DNA of 64,000 nt from positions 37,784,907 to 37,848,906 of the forward strand of contig BTRK01000004.1 of the NCBI GenBank assembly GCA_036245805.1, in the 5' to 3' direction. The notes below the pieces were generated by a model. The model saw nothing but the letters and a program-made list of their open reading frames with translations, was not told the origin of the DNA and did not search any database. Within the stretch, counting starts at the first letter, position 1; each line of letters begins with the position of its first letter. Source of the DNA: Pristionchus mayeri (lineage: Eukaryota > Nematoda > Chromadorea > Rhabditida > Neodiplogasteridae). The position numbers and the translations under genes were made by a program. Shown piece by piece: positions 45,921 to 55,816 of the stretch.

Positions 45921-46118
45921 CGGAAGTGACTTTTATTTTAATTCCAGCAATTGGATATATCCGTTCTCCGTGGTGCTAGAGACTTGAAAATTGGAATATA
46001 CGTTTCTGAGTGTCAAAAAACCTTATATTCAAATTTTCAAGTCTTTTTTCAAGATTTTCAAGTCACCACGGAGAACGGATATACCCAATTGCTGGAATTC
46101 AAATAAAAGTCACTTCCG
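45921..46118. mobile_element. palindromic MITE, about 198 bp
   Basis: CGGAAGTGACTTTTATTTTA and CCAGCAATTGGATATATCCG on the left are matched by complements on the right, ending CACTTCCG. The loop contains TTTTCAAGTC repeats. The unit B copy is at 62467-62664. Confidence 0.75.
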
Positions 46119-46475
46119 TGAGAACTAACAGGGCATTAGATACACCCAACATGCGCGTTTCCTTCACTTCCTTTTTTTACGTCAGAAGTCCCTTTGAATA
46201 TCTTACCAGATGAAGTCTAATACCATACGTGGAGATCGTGGATGGAGCAAGAACATAAAAATAAAAGGGGAAATACGACAAATTTGAAACGCTTCGTTCC
46301 CTGTTTCGTTGTTTTTCTTGAATAATTTTCTCAAAAAGTGTTAATTACATCAAGAGTTGCTGTCCAATTCTTGCTCGCACAACATGGCCACTAATGTGTA
46401 TGCCGTTAATGTCCAACAACGCGCTTGTTAACAAATATAGACGAATTGGTGAAATACGTCATTTATTACGGCAAT

Positions 46476-46545
46476 TTAGATAATATCAAATATATTAGAT
46501 AATTAGATAAATTAGATAATTAGATAAATTGGATAATTAGATAAT
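46476..46545. repeat. TTAGATAA-type short tandem repeat
   Basis: Several copies of the octamer-like TTAGATAA with small variants in an AT-rich context. Copied in unit B at about 63022-63091. Not the nematode telomere repeat (TTAGGC). Confidence 0.7.
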
Positions 46546-46679
46546 CATATTATGATACGCGGGAAAACTGTGATCAGCAATAGTAATTCGGCTTGGGGAA
46601 ATATCATTCTTAAATATGTATATTTTAATCCAGTCGATTTATCTAGGGCATGAGCAAAATCAAACAATTGAGACACTTA

Positions 46680-46764
46680 GCACTAGGTCGGATGAGAACT
46701 ATGACGTCATGCCGCCTGTGATACATAAAAAGAGGCGTCATAGTTCTCATCCGACCTAGCGCTA
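46680..46764. mobile_element. small hairpin MITE (AGGTCGGATGA family), unit A
   Basis: GCACTAGGTCGGATGAGAAC ... GTTCTCATCCGACCTAGCGC, a near-perfect hairpin with a short loop containing ATGACGTCAT. Copy in unit B at 63226-63310 differs by one C to T change in the right arm. Confidence 0.65.
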
Positions 46765-46859
46765 CTATTATATCAGGATACGGGAGTGATAGATGAAGCA
46801 TGAGTGATAGATGGAATGGCGCTAAGATTTGTCTGCCAAACTGTGGTGGGAAGAGCAAT

Positions 46860-48098
46860 CTAATTCTTTTTTATCATTCTCAGCAGGCCCAGTCTGATGA
46901 GGTGTACAAGTTTTTTGTAGCTTTTCTTTGCAAACCTGTAGTCCTTCATAAGAAGAATCATGATAACAGCGTCCCATGCAGGAAAACATGACGTGAGTTT
47001 CATGCAGGCATCATCCAATATGAATATCGGTAGGCGGAAGAAGGGAAAGTTGATAACACAAGAGTACGGTATGTATACGAAGACAAATGGAACGAATGTC
47101 TGAATTGTTCGTTCTGCTCGGATATTTCAATTTGTTAAGGATACCTGAGCACATACAGCAATCAGCAGTTTGCGCTGCATGTTGTTCGATTGAAGTGAGA
47201 TTGTTTCCGCGCTTTTAATGTAGTGATATGTGAGACCGGCGAGAATTAAAGCGATTGAGAATGACACTATCATAATGACGTCTGCACTGGCAAGACAAGC
47301 GAAAACGTGGCTATTGAAGCGCCCATTCTCCTGATATTGTATTTCAAAAAGAATAACTTGTTAATCTGACCCAATGATACATAACGAGCCATCCTTCATT
47401 CATTTCCTTCCCGTATCTACTCATAGACTCTGCTTGAAGAAGTATTTTCCCTGTGTCATCACCATCGCCCGTTGTTAAGTAGAAGCTAATCAAAGTCCTG
47501 AATTCCTTCTGTTTCAACCATCGGAAATTTTCTTAATGCTAACCAAGTGATCATTGCTGCTACTGGATAGCAAGAGACTGCCGCGATGAATTTCTTATTA
47601 GAGAAGAGCGGGATCAATTGAGGATAGCGAATAGGCCAGAAACGATAAAGGAAATGGATGATCATTAATGCAAAGGGAACTGTGAAGCAACCACAGAAAA
47701 CGCTCGTGAATATCTGATTATAATCATTATTTCATGCGCTTATGCGAATCGTTTACCCGATCCTCGAAAAAGCACCAGACTCCAAACGTCGTCCCGACAA
47801 TAACTACTTTCTAAGCAATATGCTTATGCTTCAGAGTGCCAATCGACAATTTATGGTATTTAGTCATACCGGTTTTGCAGCTGCATGGAGAATAATGAGA
47901 ACAATATCGAAAGTGGCGAAAATGGTGAGTAGTTGCTTGTATGTGCCGAGCGATTTCTTCGTGAATTTTCGAATCGCATACAAAAGCAGAATAGTGAGTA
48001 GAACTCCGGCGACTGACAAAATTTTACGATTCTAAACATTAGAAAAATTCACCGAGATTCACTTTTTCGATGGTTTCTGCTACCGATTCCAAGTTCAT
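46860..48098 (-). CDS. Str-type seven-transmembrane chemoreceptor
   Basis: Minus-strand gene. ATG 48098 (MNLESVAETIEKVNL) splices into VAGVLLTILLLYAIRKFTKK, then SLGTYKQLLTIFATFDIVLI (the Str G-x-YK-x-L motif at the TM1/TM2 boundary), TTFGVWCFFEDR, IFTSVFCGCFTVPFALMI with IHFLYRFWPIRYPQL (the FLYR motif after TM3), SCYPVAAMITW, ISFYLTTGDGDDTG, MYHW/ENGRFNSHVFAC, ADVIMIVSFSIALILAGLTY (TM5), NNMQRKLLIAVCAQ, TFVPFVFVYIPY (TM6, with the Q-x-x-x-P-x-x-x-x-x-x-P pattern), CFPAWDAVIMILLMKDYR (TM7) and a basic tail ending at 46860. All joins I tested keep frame. Odorant receptor by family; intact here, with a second copy running off the window in unit B. Confidence 0.8.
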
Positions 48099-48410
48099 GA
48101 AGAAGGTGGGAATGCTAGGGGATATTCAATGCAATACAGTGGAGATACCACATGTTTTCAGCAAATATATGTCATTCTAATATCATCTAACACGAAGCTC
48201 TTTTCGCCTCAAAGGCTAGATTGGCCAAGAGTATGGTGAAAGACCAAGCAGGTAATTTATGATTAACATCAGCATCAGATATAAGGTGATTTGTAAAATG
48301 CGGAACTAACACACTTCTAGCGCTCAAACATGGACTCCCAGTTCTCATTTATAGCTCACGTTGCCGCAATATGACCGACATGGTCGAGTCTTACGGAGCG
48401 GGAATCTTGC

Positions 48411-48570
48411 TGTGAGAACAGAAATCGTAGTCCGTAATGTGGTGGTGAGATTTAGTACATTTTATTCTAAATATACGCGGAACGTTTCTTTGTCCCCGTT
48501 CCGCGTATATTTAGAATCAAATGTACTAAATGTACTAAACCACACTACGGACTACGATTTCTGTTCACAG
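48411..48570. mobile_element. palindromic MITE, about 160 bp
   Basis: TGTGAGAACAGAAATCGTAG ... CTACGATTTCTGTTCACAG, with arms also sharing TAAATATACGCGGAACG and its complement around a TTTCTTTGTCCCC loop. It lies upstream of the Str-type receptor. Confidence 0.8.
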
Positions 48571-48641
48571 CGAATGCATTGCACGCCATAACACCGATTC
48601 TTCTCATCGTAGAACTTTATCGATAGTGATAAGTGTGAGTC

Positions 48642-50053
48642 TCAGGCCAATCCCATCTTCTCCCAGTGTGGTTTCACATCACACGCGAGTGCCCCCTTCA
48701 TGTCTCGAGTCATCAGAGAGATCGGACCACACGGAAGGGCAACCTGCGATTATGCGTACCATCGGATAAGTTGAAAAAGCGACTGCTCAAAAGCTTGATA
48801 TTTATGGTATACAGAGCACCCTGAGAATTTATTATTCTTCAAAAAGTTTCATAAGCCTAAGCACCTTGTTATACTAAATTTGTGCTTTAGGTCGGATTGA
48901 TACACCAAAGGAGGCATTATGCAATTGTTTTCATCGGACCTGGCGCCTAATCACGACGTCCAGTGAACCAAATTCAGGAGCAAAAACAGAACAATCTAGA
49001 TTAGTGCTCAGTAATCTCTCACCTCAGTCCCATCGACTCTCTTCACAGTCTCCGGTCCCTTGTACACTGCAGTCATCGTAGCGAGCAAGTTCAGCTCCTG
49101 AATTAATTAATTAATTGATTGATTAATATGCATAATTAAATCCACCTCGATCTTCTGCTTCGTCGCAGGGCCCGTGAAGATTCGAGCGCCCGTTTTCTTA
49201 AATTATTTTTTTTATAATTGACTTCTAACTCCGCTTTTTACTAGTAATGGAGCTCCTACTGGTAGATTATTGAGTTGGCAAAACGACGCCTAAGGCCGGC
49301 TTCAATTCATTATTTTGTACGGTGAAGCAGACTAGCCGAATTCATTTGGTAATCAACATTATAGTATCCTCTGGCCTACCGTACCTCTATTATCTCATCG
49401 TATCTCAATCCATACTCGTAGAGGACGGGGAAGAGGCCGGAGTCGCGATGACCAGCAGAGACGTGCACTGTCTCGCCACGGAATGTCACCTGGTGATGAA
49501 CCTTGTAATCTTTTTATCGTTGATTGTTCGCTTTCAATCATCAAAAACTAACTGCCAATTGTCGATCTTTGGTCTTCCCAACAGCAATTGGTGCACTATT
49601 CCCGAGCATTGGAAAAATAGAACCCCCCCCCCTTTTTGTTAATATTTTTCGTGATCGTTGATCTCCTTCCATTCCCTCACCGTCTCATCGGGGTTCATCT
49701 CCCAGAACTTGTCGTAGAAGAGCTTCTGCATCGCATCTGCAATATGTCTGATTTTTTATCTTTGATCCCTGACCATTCTAGATGATTTGCTACTTCAGTA
49801 GCAAGCGAAGAACGAAACACTAAGTCAAACGAATAGAAAATATGGACAGTAACAGGCCACGGGGAGTTCAATTTGCATTTATTTTTATGGTGAAACTCAA
49901 TCGAATCACTGAATTTATAAATGAAAATTCCTCACGTGCGCTCATTTCGTACTCGTTCGGCGCGTGTTTGGGAATCGCATACGGACAGCGGCGAATCTCG
50001 TCCCTCCACACCGGCGAATAGAGACGGAATCCGATCGGACGACCCGAGGCCTG
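48642..50053 (-). CDS. unrecognised gene, 5'-truncated by the duplication junction
   Basis: I do not recognise the family. Minus-strand exons in order: about 50053-49935 (ASGRPIGFRLYSPVWRDEIR, YAIPKHAPNEYEMSA), about 49740-49650 (AMQKLFYDKFWEMNPDETVR then EWKEINDHEK), about 49510-49390 (VTFRGETVHVSAGHRDSG, LFPVLYEYGLRYDEIIE), about 49200-49150 (TGARIFTGPATKQKIE), 49098-49022 (ELNLLATMTAVYKGPETVKR) and 48750-48642 (VALPCGPISLMTRDMKGALA, then CDVKPHWEKMGLA and stop). The first join (GCAC-gtgagg to gcag-ATGCG) keeps frame. The first visible exon starts at an acceptor, so at least one 5' exon is missing. Beyond it lie only the cut foldback element and unit B, so the missing exons are probably in the other copy outside the window. 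Confidence 0.5.
48883..48947. mobile_element. short member of the AGGTCGGATGA hairpin MITE family
   Basis: TTAGGTCGGATTGA ... TCATCGGACCTGGCGCC around a short loop. It is shorter than the copies at 19397 and 46680 and lies in an intron of the unrecognised minus-strand gene. Confidence 0.45.
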
Positions 50054-50072
50054 CAATCGATACAATATGCCA

Positions 50073-51667
50073 TATGAGTGACTATCTGAGAGAATTGAGC
50101 AATTCTACCTATATGCCGTACAGTGAACAATAAAGTGCTGATTTTAAGATGTCCCTAGGGGTAACTTTTCACGTAGAGTCCGAAAATCGACCTGAGAAAG
50201 CCGTATCTCACACACCTGATTTCACGCGGTGCACCAAATTTGGGTGGTAGGTTTTTGAAACTTTTAAACGGTAGTTTCAAAACCCATACATATTTAAATT
50301 CTCACATATTTCGACGAGATAAGCATTTTTACTGTTGGAAGTAAAAGGATAGCTTGTCTCTGAAAAAAATTATGCCCATTTAAATTTTCAAATTTGACAC
50401 CTTGAAAATTTTTCCAAAAGGCGTGCATTGTTAACTACTTTCATTAAATTCCTCATGAAAAGTTACCCCAGGAGCCAAATTTTCGCTTTAATATGCGTTA
50501 CGAATTGTATTTATTCTCTGCGCTGAAGATGTGAGAATGTCGAATTTTTGAACATAAATCGATTTTTCTGAAACACCACGATGAACTACGAACGGTTCTA
50601 TGTTGTTTATGACTAGTCTGCACCCGAGGAATTTAAAAATGATCTAAAACTCGAGGCTTGACAAATTTCTGAAAAATCTGTTTTCAGCACCTCGATTGGT
50701 CCCAGATTTGGGCATGTCTAACTATGCACTTTCGACGTTAATCTAACACCTCTCAGGCTAACTGTGTAGTACATACCAACGTTAGTAGGATACATATATT
50801 TGGCGTCAGCCATCCTCCACGGTTTCGGAAATATTTTTGCTTGAACTTGCTATCTCGTGGATTCCAAATTTCAATTTTAAGTGAAATACGATACGTTTTC
50901 AATGACAATCAGTCAGCTTTGTGCATTTTATGACTTGCCTGATATCAGGAAAAGTGAAAAAGTAATTCAAAATACATATTTTACTTATATACAAAAATCG
51001 ATGCCACAAACAAAAATGCTACAGATGCTACAAAAAGCCCACAAAAATATGTGATTTTTTTATAAAAGCAAAATATGTATTTTGAATTACTTTTTCAGTT
51101 TTCCTGATATAAGATAAGTGATAAAATGTACAAAGGTGACTGATTTTCATTGAAAACGTATCGTATTTCACTTTAAATTAAAATTTGGAATCCACGAGTT
51201 AGCAAGTTCAAGCAAAAATATTTCCGAAACCGTGGAGGATGGCTAACGCGAAATATATGTTTCCCACTAACGTTGGTATGTACTACACAGTTAGCCTGAG
51301 AGGTGTTAGATTAACGTCGAAAGTGCATAGTTAGACATACCCAAATCTGGGACCAATCGAGGTGCTGAAAACCGATTTTTCAGAAATTTGTCAAGCCTCG
51401 AGTTTTAGATCATTTTTAAATTCCTCGGGTGCAGACATAAAAAACATAGAACCGTTCGTAGTTCATCGTGGTGTTTCAGAAAAATCGATTTATGTTCAAA
51501 TATTCGACATTCTCACATCTTCAGCGCAGAGAATAAATACAATTCGTCACGCATATTAAAGCGAAAATTCGGCTCCTGGGGTAACTTTTCATGAGGAATT
51601 TAATGAACATAGTTAAAAATGCACGCCTTTTGGAACAATTTTCAGGGTGTCAAATTTGAAAAAATTT
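50073..51667. mobile_element. foldback element truncated at the duplication junction
   Basis: Left end TATGAGTGACTATCTGAGAG and following arm match the element at 24571-26289 in type. The right arm mirrors the left (for example CCATCCTCCACGGTTTCGG near 50810 against its complement near 51225) until about 51666 (TGTCAAATTTGAAAA). It then stops abruptly and BTB-coding sequence begins (CTGTCTAATCG). About 320 bases of the right arm, including the terminal repeat, are missing. Confidence 0.85.
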
Positions 51668-53061
51668 TCTGTCTAATCGTTGAGTGCAAGCGAATTCATG
51701 TCGCAAAAGCTGTAAGCATATTGTGCATTTGATGCATTTATTTTAACGTTCTTCTTATTGATTGAACAAGAATGGGTAGAATTGAATCGAATTGCACAGG
51801 ACGTTTAGGAAAAATTGTTTTTACATCGTTTTCTTGAATCGATTATGCTAAATGTAAGTTATGTGAATTTTAATTAACGATCCAACGTTATATTAAATGT
51901 TTTCAGGTCCTCGCAACTATTTCTCCAGTCTTGAAGACAATGTTGTACGGGAAATTTGAGGAGGGTGGAAAGCGTGAAATTGAGATCCACGATGTCAGTC
52001 ACACGGTATGGTATCAACGATTGTGGAGATATCGCAAAGTATACGATCGGGATCGGACAAGACCGGATGATCACAGTCAGATCACACTCTCCCGGATGAG
52101 AAAACAACAAAAGTACCCTTCTGCATTATTTAAAGAGTTTAACAATGTGGGAAACTACTGTGAAAACACTGGAGAAGGATATTATGTTTTGATCGCATCC
52201 GGAATGCATCCGCCCAGATGAACACGAGTCTTATACTTTTCGAACACATGTATCGTCGCTAAACAAATACAATTTCTCTTCCAGGATTTCGTGAACTTTT
52301 TGAATCTCGTCTACAGCTCACTCCATGCTATGGATGGTGTCTAATTATTCTAGTTTTCGAATTGTGATTCTTTTGACTTTACAGACGATTCGGTGGAAGG
52401 AATTCTTTCGATCGCCGACCGTTTCAATACAAAAGTAGGCTTCGACAGTTTCGTTTTCTGAAAATGAATCCGAAAAAAGTTCGATCAAATTAACTGTTTG
52501 TAGATCGTCTTAGAGGCTGTGGAAGCATTCATCTTGGGAAATTCACAGATGCACATAGCGAAGAAACTACTGCTCACTGATACTTACGAACTGGAAGTTA
52601 CCCAGGTAAGTCCTGCAACATATTTTTATATATTCAACTGCTAGTTAATATCATGCGGTTCAGACCAAAGGAGAATGCCGTAAGAGAATAACAACAAAAT
52701 CCAAAAATGCAAAAACCCCAATTATTTTATTTGAAAAATACTAGTAATTCATTTCAGGCTGCACTTCTGCTCTCATGCAAGAACCTCAGATACACTAAAT
52801 CTATGGAGGCGAGTTAATTTATGTTTTGTTAACTATATTTTTGAGTTCGACAAGTGATACCACACCCTTTTCGTTCAATACAGGTTGTTTGCAAATCAAT
52901 GGAAACAAAGAATGACGATGGTGACCTGAATTTTGATCCACTAAAGTATTTGTTTTTGTTTAAGATACGTAATTCAGTTAACCGAATGGTACACCAGTTT
53001 CTCTGACAAGCTCAAGGGGCAAATATGTGATCGGATGATGGAAATCATGGGGGATTCTTAG
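51668..53061 (+). pseudogene. headless BTB gene (unit B)
   Basis: Contains only the 3' part of the MATH-BTB gene: LIVECKRIHVAKA, VLATISPVLKTMLYGKF, DFVNFLNLVYSSLHAMD, SVEGILSIADRFNTK, LEAVEAFILGNSQMHIAKK and LTEWYTSFSDKLKGQICDRM, with stop at 53059-53061. The start codon, MATH domain and first BTB residues are missing, because the duplication joins this exon to a transposon arm. Its splice donors look normal, including the one mutated in unit A (AG-GTAAGT near 52605). It could only be expressed from a new start. Confidence 0.8.
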
Positions 53062-53261
53062 TTTTCTTGTTTACCTTGATTTATGTTTTTCATTATTTTG
53101 GAGTGCTCATTCAAATGTTTCATTCGTAATTGATAAATATTGATACGTATTTGTGTTCAGGTGGAATGTGTACTATTGGGGAAAAGTTATGCGATTAGAG
53201 GCAGTTGATTAAAAAGAAAATGTTTCGATCCATTAGTTTTGCTAATTCCACCTCAGTATAT

Positions 53262-53917
53262 ATGAGACCGTTTGTGTAAGAATCGAGCAAAATCTGGCAC
53301 AGCAAAAAATAGTAGTTTTTTCTGAAACTGTCGCTATGGGGGTTCTCGAGGGTGCTGAGCACGATGAGCAAACAAATAACAAGGGGAGAAAGAGGCGAGT
53401 GCGCAGACGGTTAGAGTACGCGTACGTAGAGAGACGGGATCGATCGGAAAGACTGCGAGGAGGCTCGGGGTAGATTAAAGGAGAAGGTCAGCCATTCCGT
53501 CGCTTTTTCGACATAATTAATTCATTTTCACTGTAAAGTACACAAAATCATGGAAAAAGAAAAATATTTTTGGATTTCCCGTGTTATAATGGACCGATCT
53601 CAGCTGTCTTCGTGAAACACATATTATTTACAAAGAATTTTCAAAAATTATAAAAATTAGGAAAATCAATAATGATAAAACAGCGGGAAAACTTATTCAA
53701 TTAATTTTAGCGATTCTGGAAAAGAAAATATCCGCAAAAACCTGTTTTCGACCCAACGTCGTCTAGCTCCAACGAATACTCCCTATGCAAAATGAATGTG
53801 CTCATCGTGGTGAGCAACCTCGAGAACCCCCGTACCGGCAGTTTCAGAAAAAAACTACTATTTTTTGCTGTGCCAGATCTGCGCCGATTTGTTCGATTCT
53901 TACATGAATGGCCTCAT
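53262..53917. mobile_element. inverted-repeat element, about 656 bp, unit B only
   Basis: ATGAGACCGTTTGTGTAAGA at the left is matched by the complement of ATGAGGCCATTCATGTAAGA at the right, followed inward by TCTGGCACAGCAAAAAATAG and its complement and by GTTCTCGAGG. Unit A has an uninterrupted equivalent at about 32345-32370. The interior includes a GA-rich stretch at 53385-53480. No protein recognised. Confidence 0.75.
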
Positions 53918-54036
53918 ATGGCGTCGTGTGTACTTTTTATTCAGGATCATTTAATTTGGAGGTACATTGCAGAAGTTGTAAACTGCGGTAAATTATGATA
54001 GTTGTCATTTTGCAAAGTTATAATGTACTTACTGAA

Positions 54037-54495
54037 ATGACGCTCTTTGCTTCATCCAGCCTATTGACGATTGTTATTCTCTGGTGACTCTCATATTCTA
54101 GAAGCGCTTCGAGCTGCGGTTAGTGCACTCTAGAGACACGCACAAGCAAGGGACGTTGCCAGTCAGATCAAAGCAAACTGAATCAATTTCCTCCAACCTG
54201 CAAAGAAATAGGAGATCAATGCTTGCGCAGAATTATAGAACACCGCATAGGAAAGACCTTTCGTTATAGAATTAGATTTGTCATGACCCGATCACAGTTT
54301 TGGCATGTCGTCTCACTAGCACACGAGAAAATGGTCAGACAAGTTTGCGAGAAAGATAAAATGAGGATAGCGCGGATACACTCACCACGACAGTCCCTCG
54401 ATAATCGTGGTGGGTGACTGCTTATTCGGCGCGTCCACGATGAGTTCGCTCATATCCTCAAATTCCCATCGAATCACGTGAGTACTGCCGGACAT
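54037..54495 (-). pseudogene. MATH-domain gene remnant (unit B copy)
   Basis: Minus strand from ATG 54495: MSGSTHVIRWEFEDMSELIV ... TIIEGLSW and a GTGAGT donor, open where the unit A copy has a stop. The second MATH exon is interrupted relative to A by about 180 extra bases (roughly 54110-54295); its tail (ITIVNRLDEAKSVIS) is at about 54037-54090. No BTB exons follow. Probably non-functional in both units. Confidence 0.55.
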
Positions 54496-55269
54496 ACTGC
54501 AAAAGAAGAGGAGTTAAAACGGGATTGGCAGCACAACCGCTCGAGTCGGCAATGACGAGTGAGAGCGTACTCTTTTTTCACAGCAATGTTTTGGCAGTGG
54601 GCGAGCCTAATGTTACAACACTAGAGAACTTTATTTAGCTATCATTCGGAAGGTTATCGTCCGACGGTGATCATAAAGTAATTAGAATTAATGTTAAAAT
54701 GATGAATGAGCGATATGTTCTGAGGCAAAAGTTCTAGCGGGACACACGAGATGATTCATCATGACTAGTGATGCCAAAATGAGGAGAGCGCGCGCCGATT
54801 TGACATCACTAATCATGAGCCCTAGTTTTGGAATTTCGTCACACTCGCGAAAAATGGTCAGGTAAACTTGAGAGGAAGAGATAATGAGGATTGCGCGGAT
54901 ATTGCCCTCTATGGTTATCCCTCTTCTTCATCACTTCAATGATATCTCCTAAGCGAAGAGCCTAGCGCCAGTAATGAATGGACTCGTGCCTAGTGAATGT
55001 GCTCCATTAATATCGAAAAACTGCTAGTAAATAATTTGCTCCTCGCTTGCACAAAATGTCTTGGTGATAAAGGTGTCGTTATAGCTGATTGTATTTTTAT
55101 GACTCGTAAATTTATCCAACATGGAGGAATCATTCGTCGGTCAATGAGCGATCTCTCCCCTCTCGAGCAGTTGCCTTGGATCTGTTGTACGGGGTGCTCG
55201 CACAGTGTTATTCTGAAAGAGCATTGATCTATAGCATGTTATTACCCATTAAAAATGAATTTAATGCAA

Positions 55270-55350
55270 ACATACTTTTTGTCGAATTTGTTCTTCTTCG
55301 AGTGAAGTGTTATCGCCAAGTTGTTTTAAATAAACAATAACATTATGTTG
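55270..55350 (-). pseudogene. chemoreceptor TM7 scrap (unit B)
   Basis: Counterpart of the scrap at 36058-36130 in unit A. The minus strand retains the order of the Srh-like terminal exon, but with substitutions and indels that break the frame. It is too short and decayed for any product. Confidence 0.4.
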
Positions 55351-55816
55351 AATATTTGAAAATGACCACGTCGTGTTACTCTTGTCTGGAAAAAAATTAA
55401 GTATACTTTGACTATTTTATCATATTATTTATGTATTTTAATTTTAGAATTTTATTTAAACTCAAAATAATTAAATATATGAAATGGAAACTGATTCAAC
55501 CCACCTACACCGTGGTGTATGGCTCGCGTGCAGCCAGTTTCTTACTTTTGGCAAAGGTCGCAAATTCAACCGTGGTGACATGTTCTGAAATAATTTCAAA
55601 TTATATTCATTTTTTTGGGGAAATTCACATTGTTTCACCCTTCTCTCGCTTCTATCATATGTCGCTTTCTTTGACTTTCGCGATTGAGCGCGAAAGAGCA
55701 TAGTAGTATCGCGCTACACGCTTCGCGCTCAATTTAATTTGAATAATTTAGCTTTTTGAACTTCAAATTTTAAATTAATTATAGTTTCATCAATTTGGAA
55801 TGTAATTTCGTTAGCA

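Noticed and set aside
46476..46545. Possible telomere-like or satellite repeat
   Set aside because: The unit is TTAGATAA with variants, not TTAGGC; short and AT-rich.
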